A DNA stretch of 64,000 nt from VXNJ01 sp009840625. Lineage in GTDB: Bacteria > Chloroflexota > UBA11872 > VXNJ01. The notes beneath the pieces are model-generated. The model was given only the letters and a program-made list of their open reading frames with translations, was not told the origin of the DNA and did not search any database. Made by a program: the position numbers and the translations under genes. Where the stretch lies: the NCBI GenBank assembly GCA_965207915.1, contig OZ242304.1:930001-994000 (forward strand). Direction: 5' to 3'. Numbering within the stretch: position 1 is the stretch's first letter; the number at the start of each line of letters is the position of its first letter. Shown here in pieces: positions 24,220 through 33,650 of the stretch.

Positions 24220-25232
24220 GCGCCGACCGGCTCGATTTCACCGTTCCCAGCAAGGGACGAATCGGCGAACAGACCATGGCCATGCTCGCCAGGTGCGGTC
24301 TGGCAGTCTCGATGCGCAGCCCGCGCAGCTACGCGGGTACGGTGCCGGCCCTGCCGGGAGTCGCCGCCCACCTGCAGCGCGCCAGCGACATCGTCGAACA
24401 GGTCCGCTCCGGCAACGCCGATCTGGGGATTACAGGACGCGACATCCTTGCCGAATCGGGAGCCGGAAGCGACGAGGTCGTCATCCTCTGGGACGATCTG
24501 GGCTACTCGCGGGCGCGCCTGGCGATCGCGGTGCCCGACGCCTGGGTCGACGTGGTATCGGTAGCCGACCTGGCCGAGGTCGCGCTCGAGCTTCGCGGCG
24601 GCGGCCGGGCGCTGCGGGTGGCGACTTCCTTCCCTGCCCTCACCCGCAATTTCCTGATCGAACACGGGGTCTACAACCTGCGCGTGGTCAATACCTCCGG
24701 AAGCGTCGAAGCGGCCCCCAGCCTGGGATCGGCCGACATCGTCTGCGACATCGTCGAGACCGGCTCGGCCCTGCGCCAGAACCGCCTCCGCGAACTTCCC
24801 GACGGGGTGGTGATGCGCTCGGCGGCCTGCCTCATCGGCAATGTCGCCGCGCTGCGCGCCGATTCCGCCAAGCGCGAACTGGCGGGGCGAATGCTCGAGT
24901 ACGTCGAAGCCCACCTGGCCGCCGCCGAGGCCTACACGATCACCGCCAACGTGTCCGGCGCCTCACCGGAAGCGGTCGCCGCCTCCATCTTGGGCGACTT
25001 GGACCTTTCGGGCATAAAAGGGCCGACCGTCTCGCCGGTCTACGAAAAAAGCGGGCAGGCCAGCTGGTATGCGATCACGGTCACGATCGCCCGCGATCGG
25101 CTGATCGACGCGGTCGCGCACCTGCGTTCGGCCGGCGCGGCGTCGATCATAGCGCGCCGGGTCGACTACCTGTTCGGGGAATCTTCGGCGGCCAAGGCCC
25201 GGATGCTGGAGAAGCTGGGCATCGGGGAGTGA
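24216..25232 (+). CDS. hisG: ATP phosphoribosyltransferase, long form
   Basis: First enzyme of histidine biosynthesis: condenses ATP with PRPP. 338 residues. The catalytic periplasmic-binding-like domains open with FTVPSKGRIGEQTMAML, then ADLGITGRDILAESG and the PRPP-loop-like region VCDIVETGSALRQNRL. The C-terminal portion (about 255-338, GLDLSGIKGPTVSPV ... ASWYAITVTI) is the ACT-like histidine-feedback domain of the long form. Long-form enzymes usually work without HisZ, so the neighbouring HisZ-like gene is unexpected. Overlaps hisZ (ATGA) and hisD (GTGA). Confidence 0.93.
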   Translation: MSADRLDFTVPSKGRIGEQTMAMLARCGLAVSMRSPRSYAGTVPALPGVAAHLQRASDIVEQVRSGNADLGITGRDILAESGAGSDEVVILWDDLGYSRARLAIAVPDAWVDVVSVADLAEVALELRGGGRALRVATSFPALTRNFLIEHGVYNLRVVNTSGSVEAAPSLGSADIVCDIVETGSALRQNRLRELPDGVVMRSAACLIGNVAALRADSAKRELAGRMLEYVEAHLAAAEAYTITANVSGASPEAVAASILGDLDLSGIKGPTVSPVYEKSGQASWYAITVTIARDRLIDAVAHLRSAGAASIIARRVDYLFGESSAAKARMLEKLGIGE

Positions 25233-26548
25233 CGCGGCTGCGAATCGTCGAGGGCCGGTCCCGGATTCAATCCGAGCTGCTGCACCGCCGCCCGCTCCCG
25301 GCGCCCCGGCTCGGGCCGGAACAGCGCCGGGTCATGCGCGGCGTGTACGGGCGCGACCTGGCAGTGGCCGATTTCGTGGCCGAGGTCTTTGAAGAAATAC
25401 GCGGCGACGGCCTGGCGGCGGCCGAACGGATAACCCGGGCCCTCGGTCTGCCGTGGTCCAGGGATGTTCGCCTGGGCCCGGCATCGACCAGGGCCGCCCT
25501 GGCCGATTTGCCCCGTCAAACCGGGGACGATCTGCAGTTTGCGGCAGACCGGGTGCGGGCTTTCTACGAGGCGACGATGCCGAATCCGGGCCCGGTCGGA
25601 ATCGGCGGCTGCTGGCAGCGGTTTCACCCGGTCAAGGTTGCCGGAATCTACGCTCCCGGCGGGCGCGCCGTCTACCCTTCGTCGCTGCTGATGACAGCCA
25701 TTCCGGCCCGGGTGGCCGGAGTTTCCGAGATCGTCGTGGCTTCCCCGCCGGGACCCGGCGGTGATGTTTCGCAGGTAGTCCTGGCGGCGGCGGCGGTCGC
25801 CGGAGTCGACGCGGTGTACGCGCTCGGCGGAGCCCAAGCGATCGCGGCCATGGCGCTGGGCGCCGCGCCGCTGCCGCGCGCGGACGTTCTGGCCGGCCCG
25901 GGCAACATCTTCGTGGTCCTGGCCCTGCGACACGCGTTCGGGGCCGCCGGCGTGCCCTCGCTACCCGGTCCGACCGAGACCCTCATAGTCGCCGACAACG
26001 GCGCCGACCCCGCCCACGTTGCCGCAGACCTGCTGGCCCAGGCCGAACACGATCCCCTGGCGAGCCCGCTGCTGTTGACCGACAGCGCGGAATTGGCCGC
26101 CGCGGTCGGAAGCGAACTTGAAGGCCAGCTCGCCGACCTGCCACGCGCCGACATCGCCAGTGCCGCCATCGCCCAGAACGGCGGAGTCGGCCTGCTGGCA
26201 GAACTTTCCGAAGCGGTCGATCTGGTCGACGAATTCGCCCCCGAACACCTCTGCCTGCTCGGTGATCGCGCCGCCGAACTGGCCGATTCGATCACCGGCG
26301 CCGCCGGGGTCTTCGTCGGCGACTGGTCACCGGAAGTCCTGGGCGACTACGTGGCCGGGCCTTCGCACGTTATGCCGGTCGGCGGCACCGCGCGCTTTTC
26401 CTCGCCGGTAAGCGTGTACGACTTCCTAAAGCGCGTCAACCGGTTCGAACTGAGCCGCCAGCAGGCCCGCCCGCTGTTCGCGGTGGCCGCGCGCCTGGCC
26501 CGCCTCGAGGGGCTGGAGGGGCACGCCCGGGCCGCCGAACGGCGCTGA
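25229..26548 (+). CDS. hisD: Histidinol dehydrogenase
   Basis: 439 residues from GTG at 25229, overlapping the hisG stop. Catalyses the last two oxidations, L-histidinol to L-histidine, with zinc and NAD. Typical blocks: GGCWQRFHPVKVAGIYAPGG, YALGGAQAIAAMALG, VLAGPGNIFVVLA, LPGPTETLIVADN, LLAQAEHDPLASPLL and FAPEHLCL with the GPSHVMPVGG...FSSPVSVYDFLKR segment near the C-terminus. Full length with all metal-site segments present. Followed after 103 bp by hisB. Confidence 0.95.
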   Translation: MTRLRIVEGRSRIQSELLHRRPLPAPRLGPEQRRVMRGVYGRDLAVADFVAEVFEEIRGDGLAAAERITRALGLPWSRDVRLGPASTRAALADLPRQTGDDLQFAADRVRAFYEATMPNPGPVGIGGCWQRFHPVKVAGIYAPGGRAVYPSSLLMTAIPARVAGVSEIVVASPPGPGGDVSQVVLAAAAVAGVDAVYALGGAQAIAAMALGAAPLPRADVLAGPGNIFVVLALRHAFGAAGVPSLPGPTETLIVADNGADPAHVAADLLAQAEHDPLASPLLLTDSAELAAAVGSELEGQLADLPRADIASAAIAQNGGVGLLAELSEAVDLVDEFAPEHLCLLGDRAAELADSITGAAGVFVGDWSPEVLGDYVAGPSHVMPVGGTARFSSPVSVYDFLKRVNRFELSRQQARPLFAVAARLARLEGLEGHARAAERR

Positions 26549-26651
26549 CGGCGGCGCGCAATGTCGTACGTCAAACGCCATACTTTGAGGACACCGACCC
26601 GTCGACGCACCCCTTGCGGCCGGACGACGGACTAGCCCCCGCAGAGACAAA

Positions 26652-27245
26652 ATGCGAACCGGCAAGGCTGAACGGACCACCGCGGAGACCAGCATCGCGG
26701 TGCACATCAATCTGGATGGCACCGGAAGCGGCGAGATTTCCAGCGGCATCGCCTTTTTCGATCACATGCTCGCCCAGCTGTCCAAGCACGGCCTGATCGA
26801 TCTGGATCTGCGCGCCAGCGGTGATATCGAGATTGACGCCCACCACACCATCGAAGACTGCGGAATCGTGCTGGGCCGGGCGCTCGCCCAGGCCCTCGGC
26901 GACCGCAGCGGAATCACCCGCATGGCCGACGCGCTGGTGCCCCTCGACGATGCCCTGGCGCGCGTGGTGGTAGACCTCTCCGGACGCGGCTACCTGGCCT
27001 ACCAAGGCGAATTCGACGGCCCCCGGGTCGGCGATCTCGACACGCAGTTGATCCGCGAATTTCTCTACGCGCTGTCCATCAACGCCGGATTGAATTTGCA
27101 CGTTTCGATCCTGGCCGGACACAACGACCACCATCGCGCCGAAGCGCTTTTTAAGGCCCTGGCGCGGGCCCTGCGCCAGGCGGTCAGCATTGATCCGCGC
27201 CGCGGCGGCCAGGTCCCTTCGACCAAGGGGACCCTGGACGTCTGA
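26652..27245 (+). CDS. hisB: Imidazoleglycerol-phosphate dehydratase
   Basis: Sixth step of histidine synthesis, monofunctional form of 197 residues without the histidinol-phosphatase domain. The two manganese-binding repeats are present: FFDHMLAQLSKHGLIDL with DAHHTIEDCGIVLG, and the second-half LHVSILAGHNDHHRAEALFKALARAL. The 103-bp gap after hisD could carry an extra promoter, but none is obvious. nadK follows after 20 bp. Confidence 0.95.
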   Translation: MRTGKAERTTAETSIAVHINLDGTGSGEISSGIAFFDHMLAQLSKHGLIDLDLRASGDIEIDAHHTIEDCGIVLGRALAQALGDRSGITRMADALVPLDDALARVVVDLSGRGYLAYQGEFDGPRVGDLDTQLIREFLYALSINAGLNLHVSILAGHNDHHRAEALFKALARALRQAVSIDPRRGGQVPSTKGTLDV

Positions 27246-27265
27246 GCAGGAAACCGACGGCTCCG

Positions 27266-28105
27266 ATGCGAATCGGATTACTGCTTAGTCCCCGCGCCCG
27301 CGCCGACCGGCCGGCCGTGCGGGCAATTGCCGACGGCCTGGAATCGGCCGGGCACGGCACCTGGTCGGCGGCGGTCGAGTCGATCGCCGACTGCACCTCC
27401 CGGATGGAGCGCTCCGATCTCCTGGTCAGCCTGGGCGGCGACGGGGCGATGCTGCGCGTAGGCCTGGCGGCGGCGGCGGTCGAAGTCCCGTGCATGGGCA
27501 TAAATTTCGGGCGCCTGGGTTTCCTGACCGAATTCGAGGCCCACGACTTCGTCGGCCGTATCCAAGATCTTGACTTTGCCGCCGGCTGGATCGAACGCCG
27601 CCTGCTGCTGGACTGGGCCCAGATCCGCGACGGCCAGGTCATCGACCGCGGCAGCGCGCTCAACGACATCGTGGCCGCGCGCGGCCAGGTCGCGCGCCTG
27701 GTCGACGTCCTGGTGCACATCGACGGAGTGGCGGTCCTGGGCTACCGGGCCGACGGAATCCTGGTGGCAACCCCGACCGGAACCACCGCCTACTCGCTGG
27801 CGCTGCAGAGTTCGATCGTCCACCCCGCCGCCGAGGTCATTTCGATCTCGCCGATCTGCCCGTTCCGCAATTCGGCCAACGGGCTGGTCGTCGACGCCGG
27901 GGCCAAGATCGAAATCAAGCTGAGCGGGTTCAGCGAGGCGGCGCTGACGATCGACGGGACCAACCTGCACAAGCTGCGGGACGGCGACGTCGTCAGCTGC
28001 CGGCGCAGCGCCCGCACAGTTCACTTTCTGCGCTTTGGGCCGGCCGACTACTTCTACCGCGACCTGGCCGACCGGCTACAGCTCTCGCCTCCGCCGCGCA
28101 GCTGA
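27266..28105 (+). CDS. nadK: NAD kinase
   Basis: 279 residues. Phosphorylates NAD to NADP. The diagnostic GGDGAMLR near residue 59, NFGRLGFLTEF near 82, and GYRADGILVATPTGTTAYSLA near 160 are present, followed by the C-terminal beta-sandwich with LTIDGTNLHKLRDGD. The residues after GTTAYSLA (LQSSIVHP) depart from the usual AGGPIVHP. Its TGA overlaps the recN ATG (TGATG); the nadK-recN pairing is common in bacteria. Confidence 0.93.
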   Translation: MRIGLLLSPRARADRPAVRAIADGLESAGHGTWSAAVESIADCTSRMERSDLLVSLGGDGAMLRVGLAAAAVEVPCMGINFGRLGFLTEFEAHDFVGRIQDLDFAAGWIERRLLLDWAQIRDGQVIDRGSALNDIVAARGQVARLVDVLVHIDGVAVLGYRADGILVATPTGTTAYSLALQSSIVHPAAEVISISPICPFRNSANGLVVDAGAKIEIKLSGFSEAALTIDGTNLHKLRDGDVVSCRRSARTVHFLRFGPADYFYRDLADRLQLSPPPRS

Positions 28106-29823
28106 TGCTGACCCGGCTCTACCTGCGCGACTTCGCGCTGGTCAACGAATTGGTGGTCCGCCCCGGTCAGGGCTTGAACGTGTTCACCGGCGACACCGGC
28201 GCCGGCAAGTCGATCATCGTCAACGCGGTCGCGCTGCTCGCCGGCGGACGGGCCGAATCGCACTTGGTGCGCAGCGGATCGAAATCAGCATTCATCGAGG
28301 GCGTGTTCGAATTGCCCGCCGACCATCCGGTCTGGCCCGGTCTGACCGAGCTGGGAATCGACGACGATGTACCGGGTCAGCTGATAGTCCAGCGCGAGAT
28401 CTGGCCGGGCGGGCGCTCGCAGGTGCGGCTCAACTCGCGCAGCGTCACCTTGCGGGCACTTGAATCGATCGGCCGGCTGTTGGTCGAGATAAACGGTCAG
28501 AACCAGCAGCTGGACCTGCTGCGGCCGGCTCGGCAGCTACTGTTCCTCGACGAATTCGCCGGATGCATCGATTTGCGGAACCGCTACCGGAGCGAATACG
28601 ACCGCCTCGCATCCCTCGATGCCGAACGCGAGCGCCTGGGGGCGGACGCCGTCGCGCGGGCCCGCGAAGTTGACATGCTCTCCTACCAGATCGGCGAGAT
28701 CGAGGATGCCCGGGTGGAACCGGACGAGGAGCGGCAACTGCTCGCCGAGCTGCGCCGCAGCAGCAACCTGGCCGAGCTGACCGCGCTGATCGACGGGGCA
28801 CTCGGCGCGCTGGCGGGATCGGACGGAGCCTCGAATCGATTGGGCAGCGCGCTGGCGGGCCTTTCGCGCGCGCAATCCCTGGATCCCGACTCGGCCGATT
28901 CCCTGGAACAGCTCCGGGTGGCCCAGGAAATCGCCGATCAGGCCGCCGCCGATCTTCGCGCCCGACTTGAATCGCTCGATCCCGACCCGGGCCGGGCCGA
29001 ACAGCTGGCGGCGCGGATGCGCCAGATCGACGACCTCAAGCGCAAATACGGAAAGTCCGCCGCCGAAATCACCGGATTCGCCTCCCGCGCCGCGGCGCGC
29101 CTCGAGCAGTTGCGGGCAGCCGACGGCCGGATCGCCGAGATCGAATCGCAGGTTGCGGCGATCGGCAAGCGAATGGGCGAGTTGGCCGCCGAGTTGCGGG
29201 CCGCCCGGCGCGGCGCCGGGAACCGGCTGGAGGCGGCGGTGCTGGAGAACCTCTCCGCCCTGGGAATGGCCGGGGCCCGGTTCGCGGTTGCCGTCGAAGC
29301 GCTGCCCGAAACGGCTGGGGCCTTCGCGTGCCGGGAAGTCGGCGGCATGGGTCCGCAGGGCGCCGACGGGGTCCGCTTCGATCTGGCCGCCAACCCCGGC
29401 GAACCGCTGGCTCCGCTGGCGCGGGTCGCTTCGGGTGGGGAGATCTCGCGCATCATGCTCGCGCTGCGTTGCGCGTTGCTGCAGATCAATGCCCCGGCGG
29501 TGATCATATTCGACGAAATCGACGCTGGCATCGGCGGTCGCCGCGGTCTGGCGGTTGGACACCAGCTCTGGAAACTTGCCAACCGCGGCCAGACCGTGTG
29601 CGTGACCCACCTGCCGCAGATCCCGGCTTTTGCCCAGCGGCACTTTTTCGTGGCCAAAGAAGAACGCGACGGGCGCAGCCAGATCGCGGTCGAAGCGCTG
29701 GACCGGGACGCCCAGATGGCCGAATTGGCGGCGATGGCCGGCGGCGCCGAGGCTGCCGAGGCCGCGGCCCAGATCAAATCCCGCGCCGGCGAGCTGATGC
29801 GCACCTTCGAACCGGCCGGTTGA
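28105..29823 (+). CDS. recN: DNA repair protein RecN
   Basis: SMC-like ATPase acting in recombinational repair of double-strand breaks. 572 residues. The N-terminal Walker A FTGDTGAGKSIIVNAVALL is near residue 30. A long Ala/Glu/Arg-rich coiled coil follows (about 150-365). The C-terminal ABC signature VASGGEISRIMLALRCAL, Walker B VIIFDEIDAGIGG and CVTHLPQIPAFA complete the head domain. Complete and translationally coupled to nadK; last gene of the his/nadK/recN run. Confidence 0.95.
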   Translation: MLTRLYLRDFALVNELVVRPGQGLNVFTGDTGAGKSIIVNAVALLAGGRAESHLVRSGSKSAFIEGVFELPADHPVWPGLTELGIDDDVPGQLIVQREIWPGGRSQVRLNSRSVTLRALESIGRLLVEINGQNQQLDLLRPARQLLFLDEFAGCIDLRNRYRSEYDRLASLDAERERLGADAVARAREVDMLSYQIGEIEDARVEPDEERQLLAELRRSSNLAELTALIDGALGALAGSDGASNRLGSALAGLSRAQSLDPDSADSLEQLRVAQEIADQAAADLRARLESLDPDPGRAEQLAARMRQIDDLKRKYGKSAAEITGFASRAAARLEQLRAADGRIAEIESQVAAIGKRMGELAAELRAARRGAGNRLEAAVLENLSALGMAGARFAVAVEALPETAGAFACREVGGMGPQGADGVRFDLAANPGEPLAPLARVASGGEISRIMLALRCALLQINAPAVIIFDEIDAGIGGRRGLAVGHQLWKLANRGQTVCVTHLPQIPAFAQRHFFVAKEERDGRSQIAVEALDRDAQMAELAAMAGGAEAAEAAAQIKSRAGELMRTFEPAG

Positions 29824-29890
29824 GACTGGCGGCGGGGAAGCCGCAGCCGCCAAACTAGAGGGAAGCCAAATACGGAGCGGAGCGCGCCCG

Positions 29891-31240
29891 TTGCCGAGCC
29901 AACCCAACATCGTCGTGCTGATCGCCGATGACCATCGTCACGATTGCCTGAGCGGGATCGGCCACTCCCAGGTCCGGACCCCGAACATGGACCGACTGGC
30001 GGCAGACGGCACCCAGTTCACCCAGGCCTACCTGCAGGGCTCAACCAGCGGGGCGGTTTGCATGCCATCGCGGGCCATGCTGATGACCGGCGCCGGCCTG
30101 TTCCATGTCTTTGCGCCGGGCCAGACCGACCCTTCCTACTACCCGATCCGGGACGATTTGCCACTGTTGCCCGAGCTGCTGGGTCGGGCCGGTTATCAGA
30201 CTCACGGAATCGGCAAATGGCACAACGGCCGCGAGGCGTTCGCGCGCGGTTTCGCCGGAGGAGCCCGCATCATGTTCGGCGGGATGTCGGACCACGATGC
30301 GGTTCCGGTGCACGATTTCGATCCCAGCGGCGCGTATCCCCCCGAGGACGGTTACGAGGCCGACGGTTTTTCCTCGGAGATCTGGGCCGATTCGGCAGTC
30401 GATTTCATCGAGCGGCGCGACCGCGAGCGGCCCTTTTTCCTGTACGTGGCCTTCACCGCCCCCCACGATCCGCGCACCCCACCCGACCACTGGCGCGAGC
30501 AATATCCGCCCGACGAGATAGAACTGCCAGCCAATTACATGAGAGAACACCCGTTCGAAACGGGCATGCTCGACATCCGCGACGAGGTCCTAGCCGACCA
30601 CCCGCGGCGCGACTGGGAAGTGAGGCGACACATTGCCGAGTACTACGGCATGATTTCGCACCTGGACGAATGCGTCGGCAGGATCCTGGACGCCATCGAC
30701 CGCGAATCCCTGACCGAGGAGACGATCGTCGTCTACACCGCCGATCACGGGCTTTCCGTCGGACAGCACGGGCTGCTCGGCAAGCAGAACCTCTACGACC
30801 ACAGCGCCCGCATCCCCTTGATCGCGCGCGGACCGGGGATCGGCCGCGGACGGCGCTGCGATTCGCTCTGCTACCAGCACGACCTCAGTCCCACGCTCCT
30901 GGAAATGGCCGGCGCGGAAGCGCCGGGCGGTGATTTCAAGAGCCTGCGACCGGCATTCGATGACCACCGGGCGGTCGTCCACGAGGAGATCTACGGCAAC
31001 ATGCAGCTGGCCCGCAGCAGCGATCCGGACACCCCGCACCAGCGCATGATCAGGCGCGGCGACCACAAATTGATCCGGATCGCCTATCGGGGGTTCGAAC
31101 GCTGGCAACTCTTCAACGTCGTAGATGATCCGCACGAGCTTCGCGACCTGGCCGAGTGCGCCGACCAGGCTACCCTGCTCGCCGACCTAAAGCAGCGGCT
31201 CGCCCATGCGCGGGCGACCGCCGACGACCCGATGGCGTGA
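29891..31240 (+). CDS. Arylsulfatase-type sulfatase
   Basis: 449 residues, TTG start with GGAG 8 nt upstream. Formylglycine-dependent sulfatases hydrolyse sulfate esters of glycans or aryl compounds. Key elements: metal-binding IVVLIADDHRHD near the N-terminus, and CMPSRAMLMTG near residue 58, the C-x-P-S-R motif whose Cys is converted to formylglycine. GIGKWHNG and VYTADHGLSVGQHGLLGKQN (second metal site) follow. No secretion signal is visible, so it may be cytoplasmic. No anaerobic or FGE-type activator gene is in the window. Confidence 0.9.
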   Translation: MPSQPNIVVLIADDHRHDCLSGIGHSQVRTPNMDRLAADGTQFTQAYLQGSTSGAVCMPSRAMLMTGAGLFHVFAPGQTDPSYYPIRDDLPLLPELLGRAGYQTHGIGKWHNGREAFARGFAGGARIMFGGMSDHDAVPVHDFDPSGAYPPEDGYEADGFSSEIWADSAVDFIERRDRERPFFLYVAFTAPHDPRTPPDHWREQYPPDEIELPANYMREHPFETGMLDIRDEVLADHPRRDWEVRRHIAEYYGMISHLDECVGRILDAIDRESLTEETIVVYTADHGLSVGQHGLLGKQNLYDHSARIPLIARGPGIGRGRRCDSLCYQHDLSPTLLEMAGAEAPGGDFKSLRPAFDDHRAVVHEEIYGNMQLARSSDPDTPHQRMIRRGDHKLIRIAYRGFERWQLFNVVDDPHELRDLAECADQATLLADLKQRLAHARATADDPMA

Positions 31241-31245
31241 GGCCA

Positions 31246-31270
31246 GCCGGAAAAAACGCCCGGCCTTTTT
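31246..31270 (+). terminator. Rho-independent terminator after the sulfatase gene
   Basis: GCCGG (31246-31250), a 9-nt loop, then CCGGC (31260-31264) followed by CTTTTT. The stem is only 5 bp but perfect and GC-rich, and it sits 5 bp after the sulfatase stop, separating it from the MoxR operon. Confidence 0.6.
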
Positions 31271-31286
31271 CGGCGGCGGGTCGGGC

Positions 31287-32654
31287 ATGAATTTGCTCCG
31301 GCCCCTGTCCGGTCGGCGGCCCCGCGGCCGATTCCGGGCCGTGCCCCCGGCCGGCGACGCCGCGCCCGCCCTGCGGGGACTGCTCGGATCGGCCGCGGCA
31401 AGACTGCGGCGCCTGGAGGTGGCGGCCAACCTTCCACGGGCGACGGCGGTCCCGCTGGCCGCGACGGCGCTGGCCCTGCCCACGTGGCAATTGCAACTTG
31501 AGGCGCTGGCGGTTCTGATGCTGGCGCTGGGCGCGGGATGGGCGGCCTGGAATCTGGCGCCGGCCTTCTCGGCCCCCGACGCGGTCGCGGTGGCGCATCG
31601 CCTGGACCGGGCCAACGCGCTCGACGATCTCCTGGCCAGCGCGCTGACCGTCGACCGGTCCGAACCGGGCATGGTCGCCGAACTCCATCGCCGGGCCGCC
31701 GAACGCGCGGCGGGGATCGCGCCGCGTTCGGTGGGCGGCGGGAGGTTCGACCGCGGCGGCGTGGCCGCACTGGGGTTGGCGCTGGTCCTGGTGGGAATGT
31801 CGGCCGCACTCGTTATTGAGCGGGACAGAGCTGCCACCCCCGCAACCGTCCCGGCCCTTGCCACCGATTCTGCTCAAGCCGCTCGCCAGACCGAAGCCAT
31901 GGAAGCGGCGCGGGCCGAGCTTGCCGGCGCGCTGGATCCCGCCGCGGAATCCCGCGCGGCCGGGCTGGAGGAACTGGCCCGGACATTCGCCGAGGATCCG
32001 ACAACCCGCGACGCCGGCCGGGCCATGGCCTCCGGCGACGCCGCCGGTGCGGCCGCCGAACTCAGCCAGCTCGGCGAACGACTGAGCGATTTGACCGCCC
32101 TGGAGCGGGCAAACCTGCAGTCAACCCTGGAAAAGGCGCTCGCCGAATCGGCCTCCGATCCGCTCCTGGCCGGTCCGTTGGAAGACGCCCGCGACGCCCT
32201 GTCCGAACACCGGCTGGCCTCGGCCGCCAACGCTCTGGGCGAACTCGGCGAAGCGCTGCAAAGTACGCAGGCGCAACTGGCCAGCCAGTCCGAACTGCGC
32301 GAGCGCATGGAAGAACTTGAGGAGCAGCTGGGCGGCGGGGCCTCGGCGCTGCAACCGGCGACCTCCGAAAACCCGGGCCCGCCCAGCGGCGGCGGCGACA
32401 ACGGGTCCGGCGAGGGCTCGGTCGAGCGCATCCGCACGGACGGAACGGTCGAGCTTGTCCCGCTCAATCCAGAGTCCGATCCGGCCTCGCTGCAGCCGCG
32501 ACCGCTAGAACTGGGCATTGAAACCGAGCCCGGCCGCAACCCCTCGGCCGGATTGCTCGGATTCACCCGTACCGCCCCGGCGACCCGTTCGCCCGCGGGA
32601 ATCGAGGACGACCAACTGCTGCGTTCCTACATCTTTGCGGCCGACGATGAGTAG
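31287..32654 (+). CDS. Membrane protein with coiled-coil region, MoxR operon
   Basis: 455 residues, not assigned to a named family. Two hydrophobic segments near residues 45-85 and one near 155-175 (GGVAALGLALVLVGMSAALVI) flank a basic/acidic region. A long Ala/Glu-rich helical stretch (about 190-360) ends in MEELEEQLGGG, followed by a Gly/Ser/Pro-rich tail. Similar DUF4175-like or hypothetical membrane proteins head MoxR/BatA operons. The stop overlaps the moxR ATG by 8 nt, so co-translation is expected. The start could lie upstream of ATG 31287. Confidence 0.7.
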   Translation: MNLLRPLSGRRPRGRFRAVPPAGDAAPALRGLLGSAAARLRRLEVAANLPRATAVPLAATALALPTWQLQLEALAVLMLALGAGWAAWNLAPAFSAPDAVAVAHRLDRANALDDLLASALTVDRSEPGMVAELHRRAAERAAGIAPRSVGGGRFDRGGVAALGLALVLVGMSAALVIERDRAATPATVPALATDSAQAARQTEAMEAARAELAGALDPAAESRAAGLEELARTFAEDPTTRDAGRAMASGDAAGAAAELSQLGERLSDLTALERANLQSTLEKALAESASDPLLAGPLEDARDALSEHRLASAANALGELGEALQSTQAQLASQSELRERMEELEEQLGGGASALQPATSENPGPPSGGGDNGSGEGSVERIRTDGTVELVPLNPESDPASLQPRPLELGIETEPGRNPSAGLLGFTRTAPATRSPAGIEDDQLLRSYIFAADDE

Positions 32655-33636
32655 CCACGCCGACGAGGCCCGCATGGCCGATGTCCTGGATCTCGAGCAA
32701 CGCCTGCGCGATCAGATCGGTCGCGTCCTGGTGGGGCAGGACCAGGTCGTCGGCCAGGTGCTCACGACCCTGCTGGCCGACGGGCACTGCCTGCTCGAAG
32801 GGGCGCCCGGACTTGGCAAGACCCTGCTGGTGCGGACGTTGGCGGCATGCCTGGGGATGGAATTCTCCCGGGTGCAGTTCACCCCCGACCTGATGCCGGC
32901 CGACATAACCGGAACGACCTTCGTCCGCCAGGACACCGGCGGCCAGCATCACTTCAATTTCGAACCCGGTCCGCTGTTTGCCGAGGTCGTCCTCGCCGAT
33001 GAGGTGAACCGCGCCACCCCGCGGACCCAGTCGGCGCTGCTGGAGGCGATGGCCGAGGGCTCGGTCACGGTCGGTTCGCAGACCCACCGGCTGCCGGAGT
33101 GCTTCTTCGTACTCGCCACCCAGAACCCGATCGAAATGGAAGGCACCTACCCCCTGCCGGAAGCCCAGCTCGACCGATTCCTTTTCAAGATCCTGGTCCC
33201 GATGCCCAGCCCCGGACAGGTCGTCGAAATCCTGGCCCGCACGACCACGAGCGTCCAGACCACGCCCGCGCCGGTCGCCGGACGCGACGAATTGGTCGCC
33301 GCCCAGGCCACCGTGCGCGACGTAGTTCTGGCCCCGCACGTGGCCGGGTACGCGGTCGAACTTGTAAACGCCACCCACCCCGGCAGAGACGCCCCCGCGG
33401 TGACCAACCGATTCGTCCGCTACGGGGCGTCCCCGCGTGGGGCCCAGGCGCTGGTGCTGGGCGCCAAGGTAGCCGCTCTGCGGGCCGGCCGCGCCCAGGT
33501 CTCGCTGGACGACATTCGCGCCCAGGTGCAACCGGCGCTCCGTCACCGGCTGGTCCTGGGTTTCGAGGCCGAGGCCGAGGAACTGGATGCCGACCAGGTC
33601 CTGGAAGAGATCGCCATGGCGACACGTCCCGGCTGA
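32647..33636 (+). CDS. MoxR-family AAA+ ATPase
   Basis: 329 residues. Chaperone-like AAA+ ATPase that typically works with VWA proteins to mature or activate metalloenzymes or envelope complexes. Walker A LLEGAPGLGKTLLV near residue 50, Walker B VVLADEVNRATPRTQSALLEAM, sensor 1 FFVLATQNPIEMEGTYPLPEAQLDRF and an arginine-finger/sensor 2 region (ASPRGAQAL) are intact. Start ATG is chosen by family length; the frame is open further upstream. Downstream DUF58 and two VWA/BatA-type genes complete the standard module. Confidence 0.94.
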   Translation: MSSHADEARMADVLDLEQRLRDQIGRVLVGQDQVVGQVLTTLLADGHCLLEGAPGLGKTLLVRTLAACLGMEFSRVQFTPDLMPADITGTTFVRQDTGGQHHFNFEPGPLFAEVVLADEVNRATPRTQSALLEAMAEGSVTVGSQTHRLPECFFVLATQNPIEMEGTYPLPEAQLDRFLFKILVPMPSPGQVVEILARTTTSVQTTPAPVAGRDELVAAQATVRDVVLAPHVAGYAVELVNATHPGRDAPAVTNRFVRYGASPRGAQALVLGAKVAALRAGRAQVSLDDIRAQVQPALRHRLVLGFEAEAEELDADQVLEEIAMATRPG

Positions 33637-33650
33637 ACCGCCGTCGCCAA

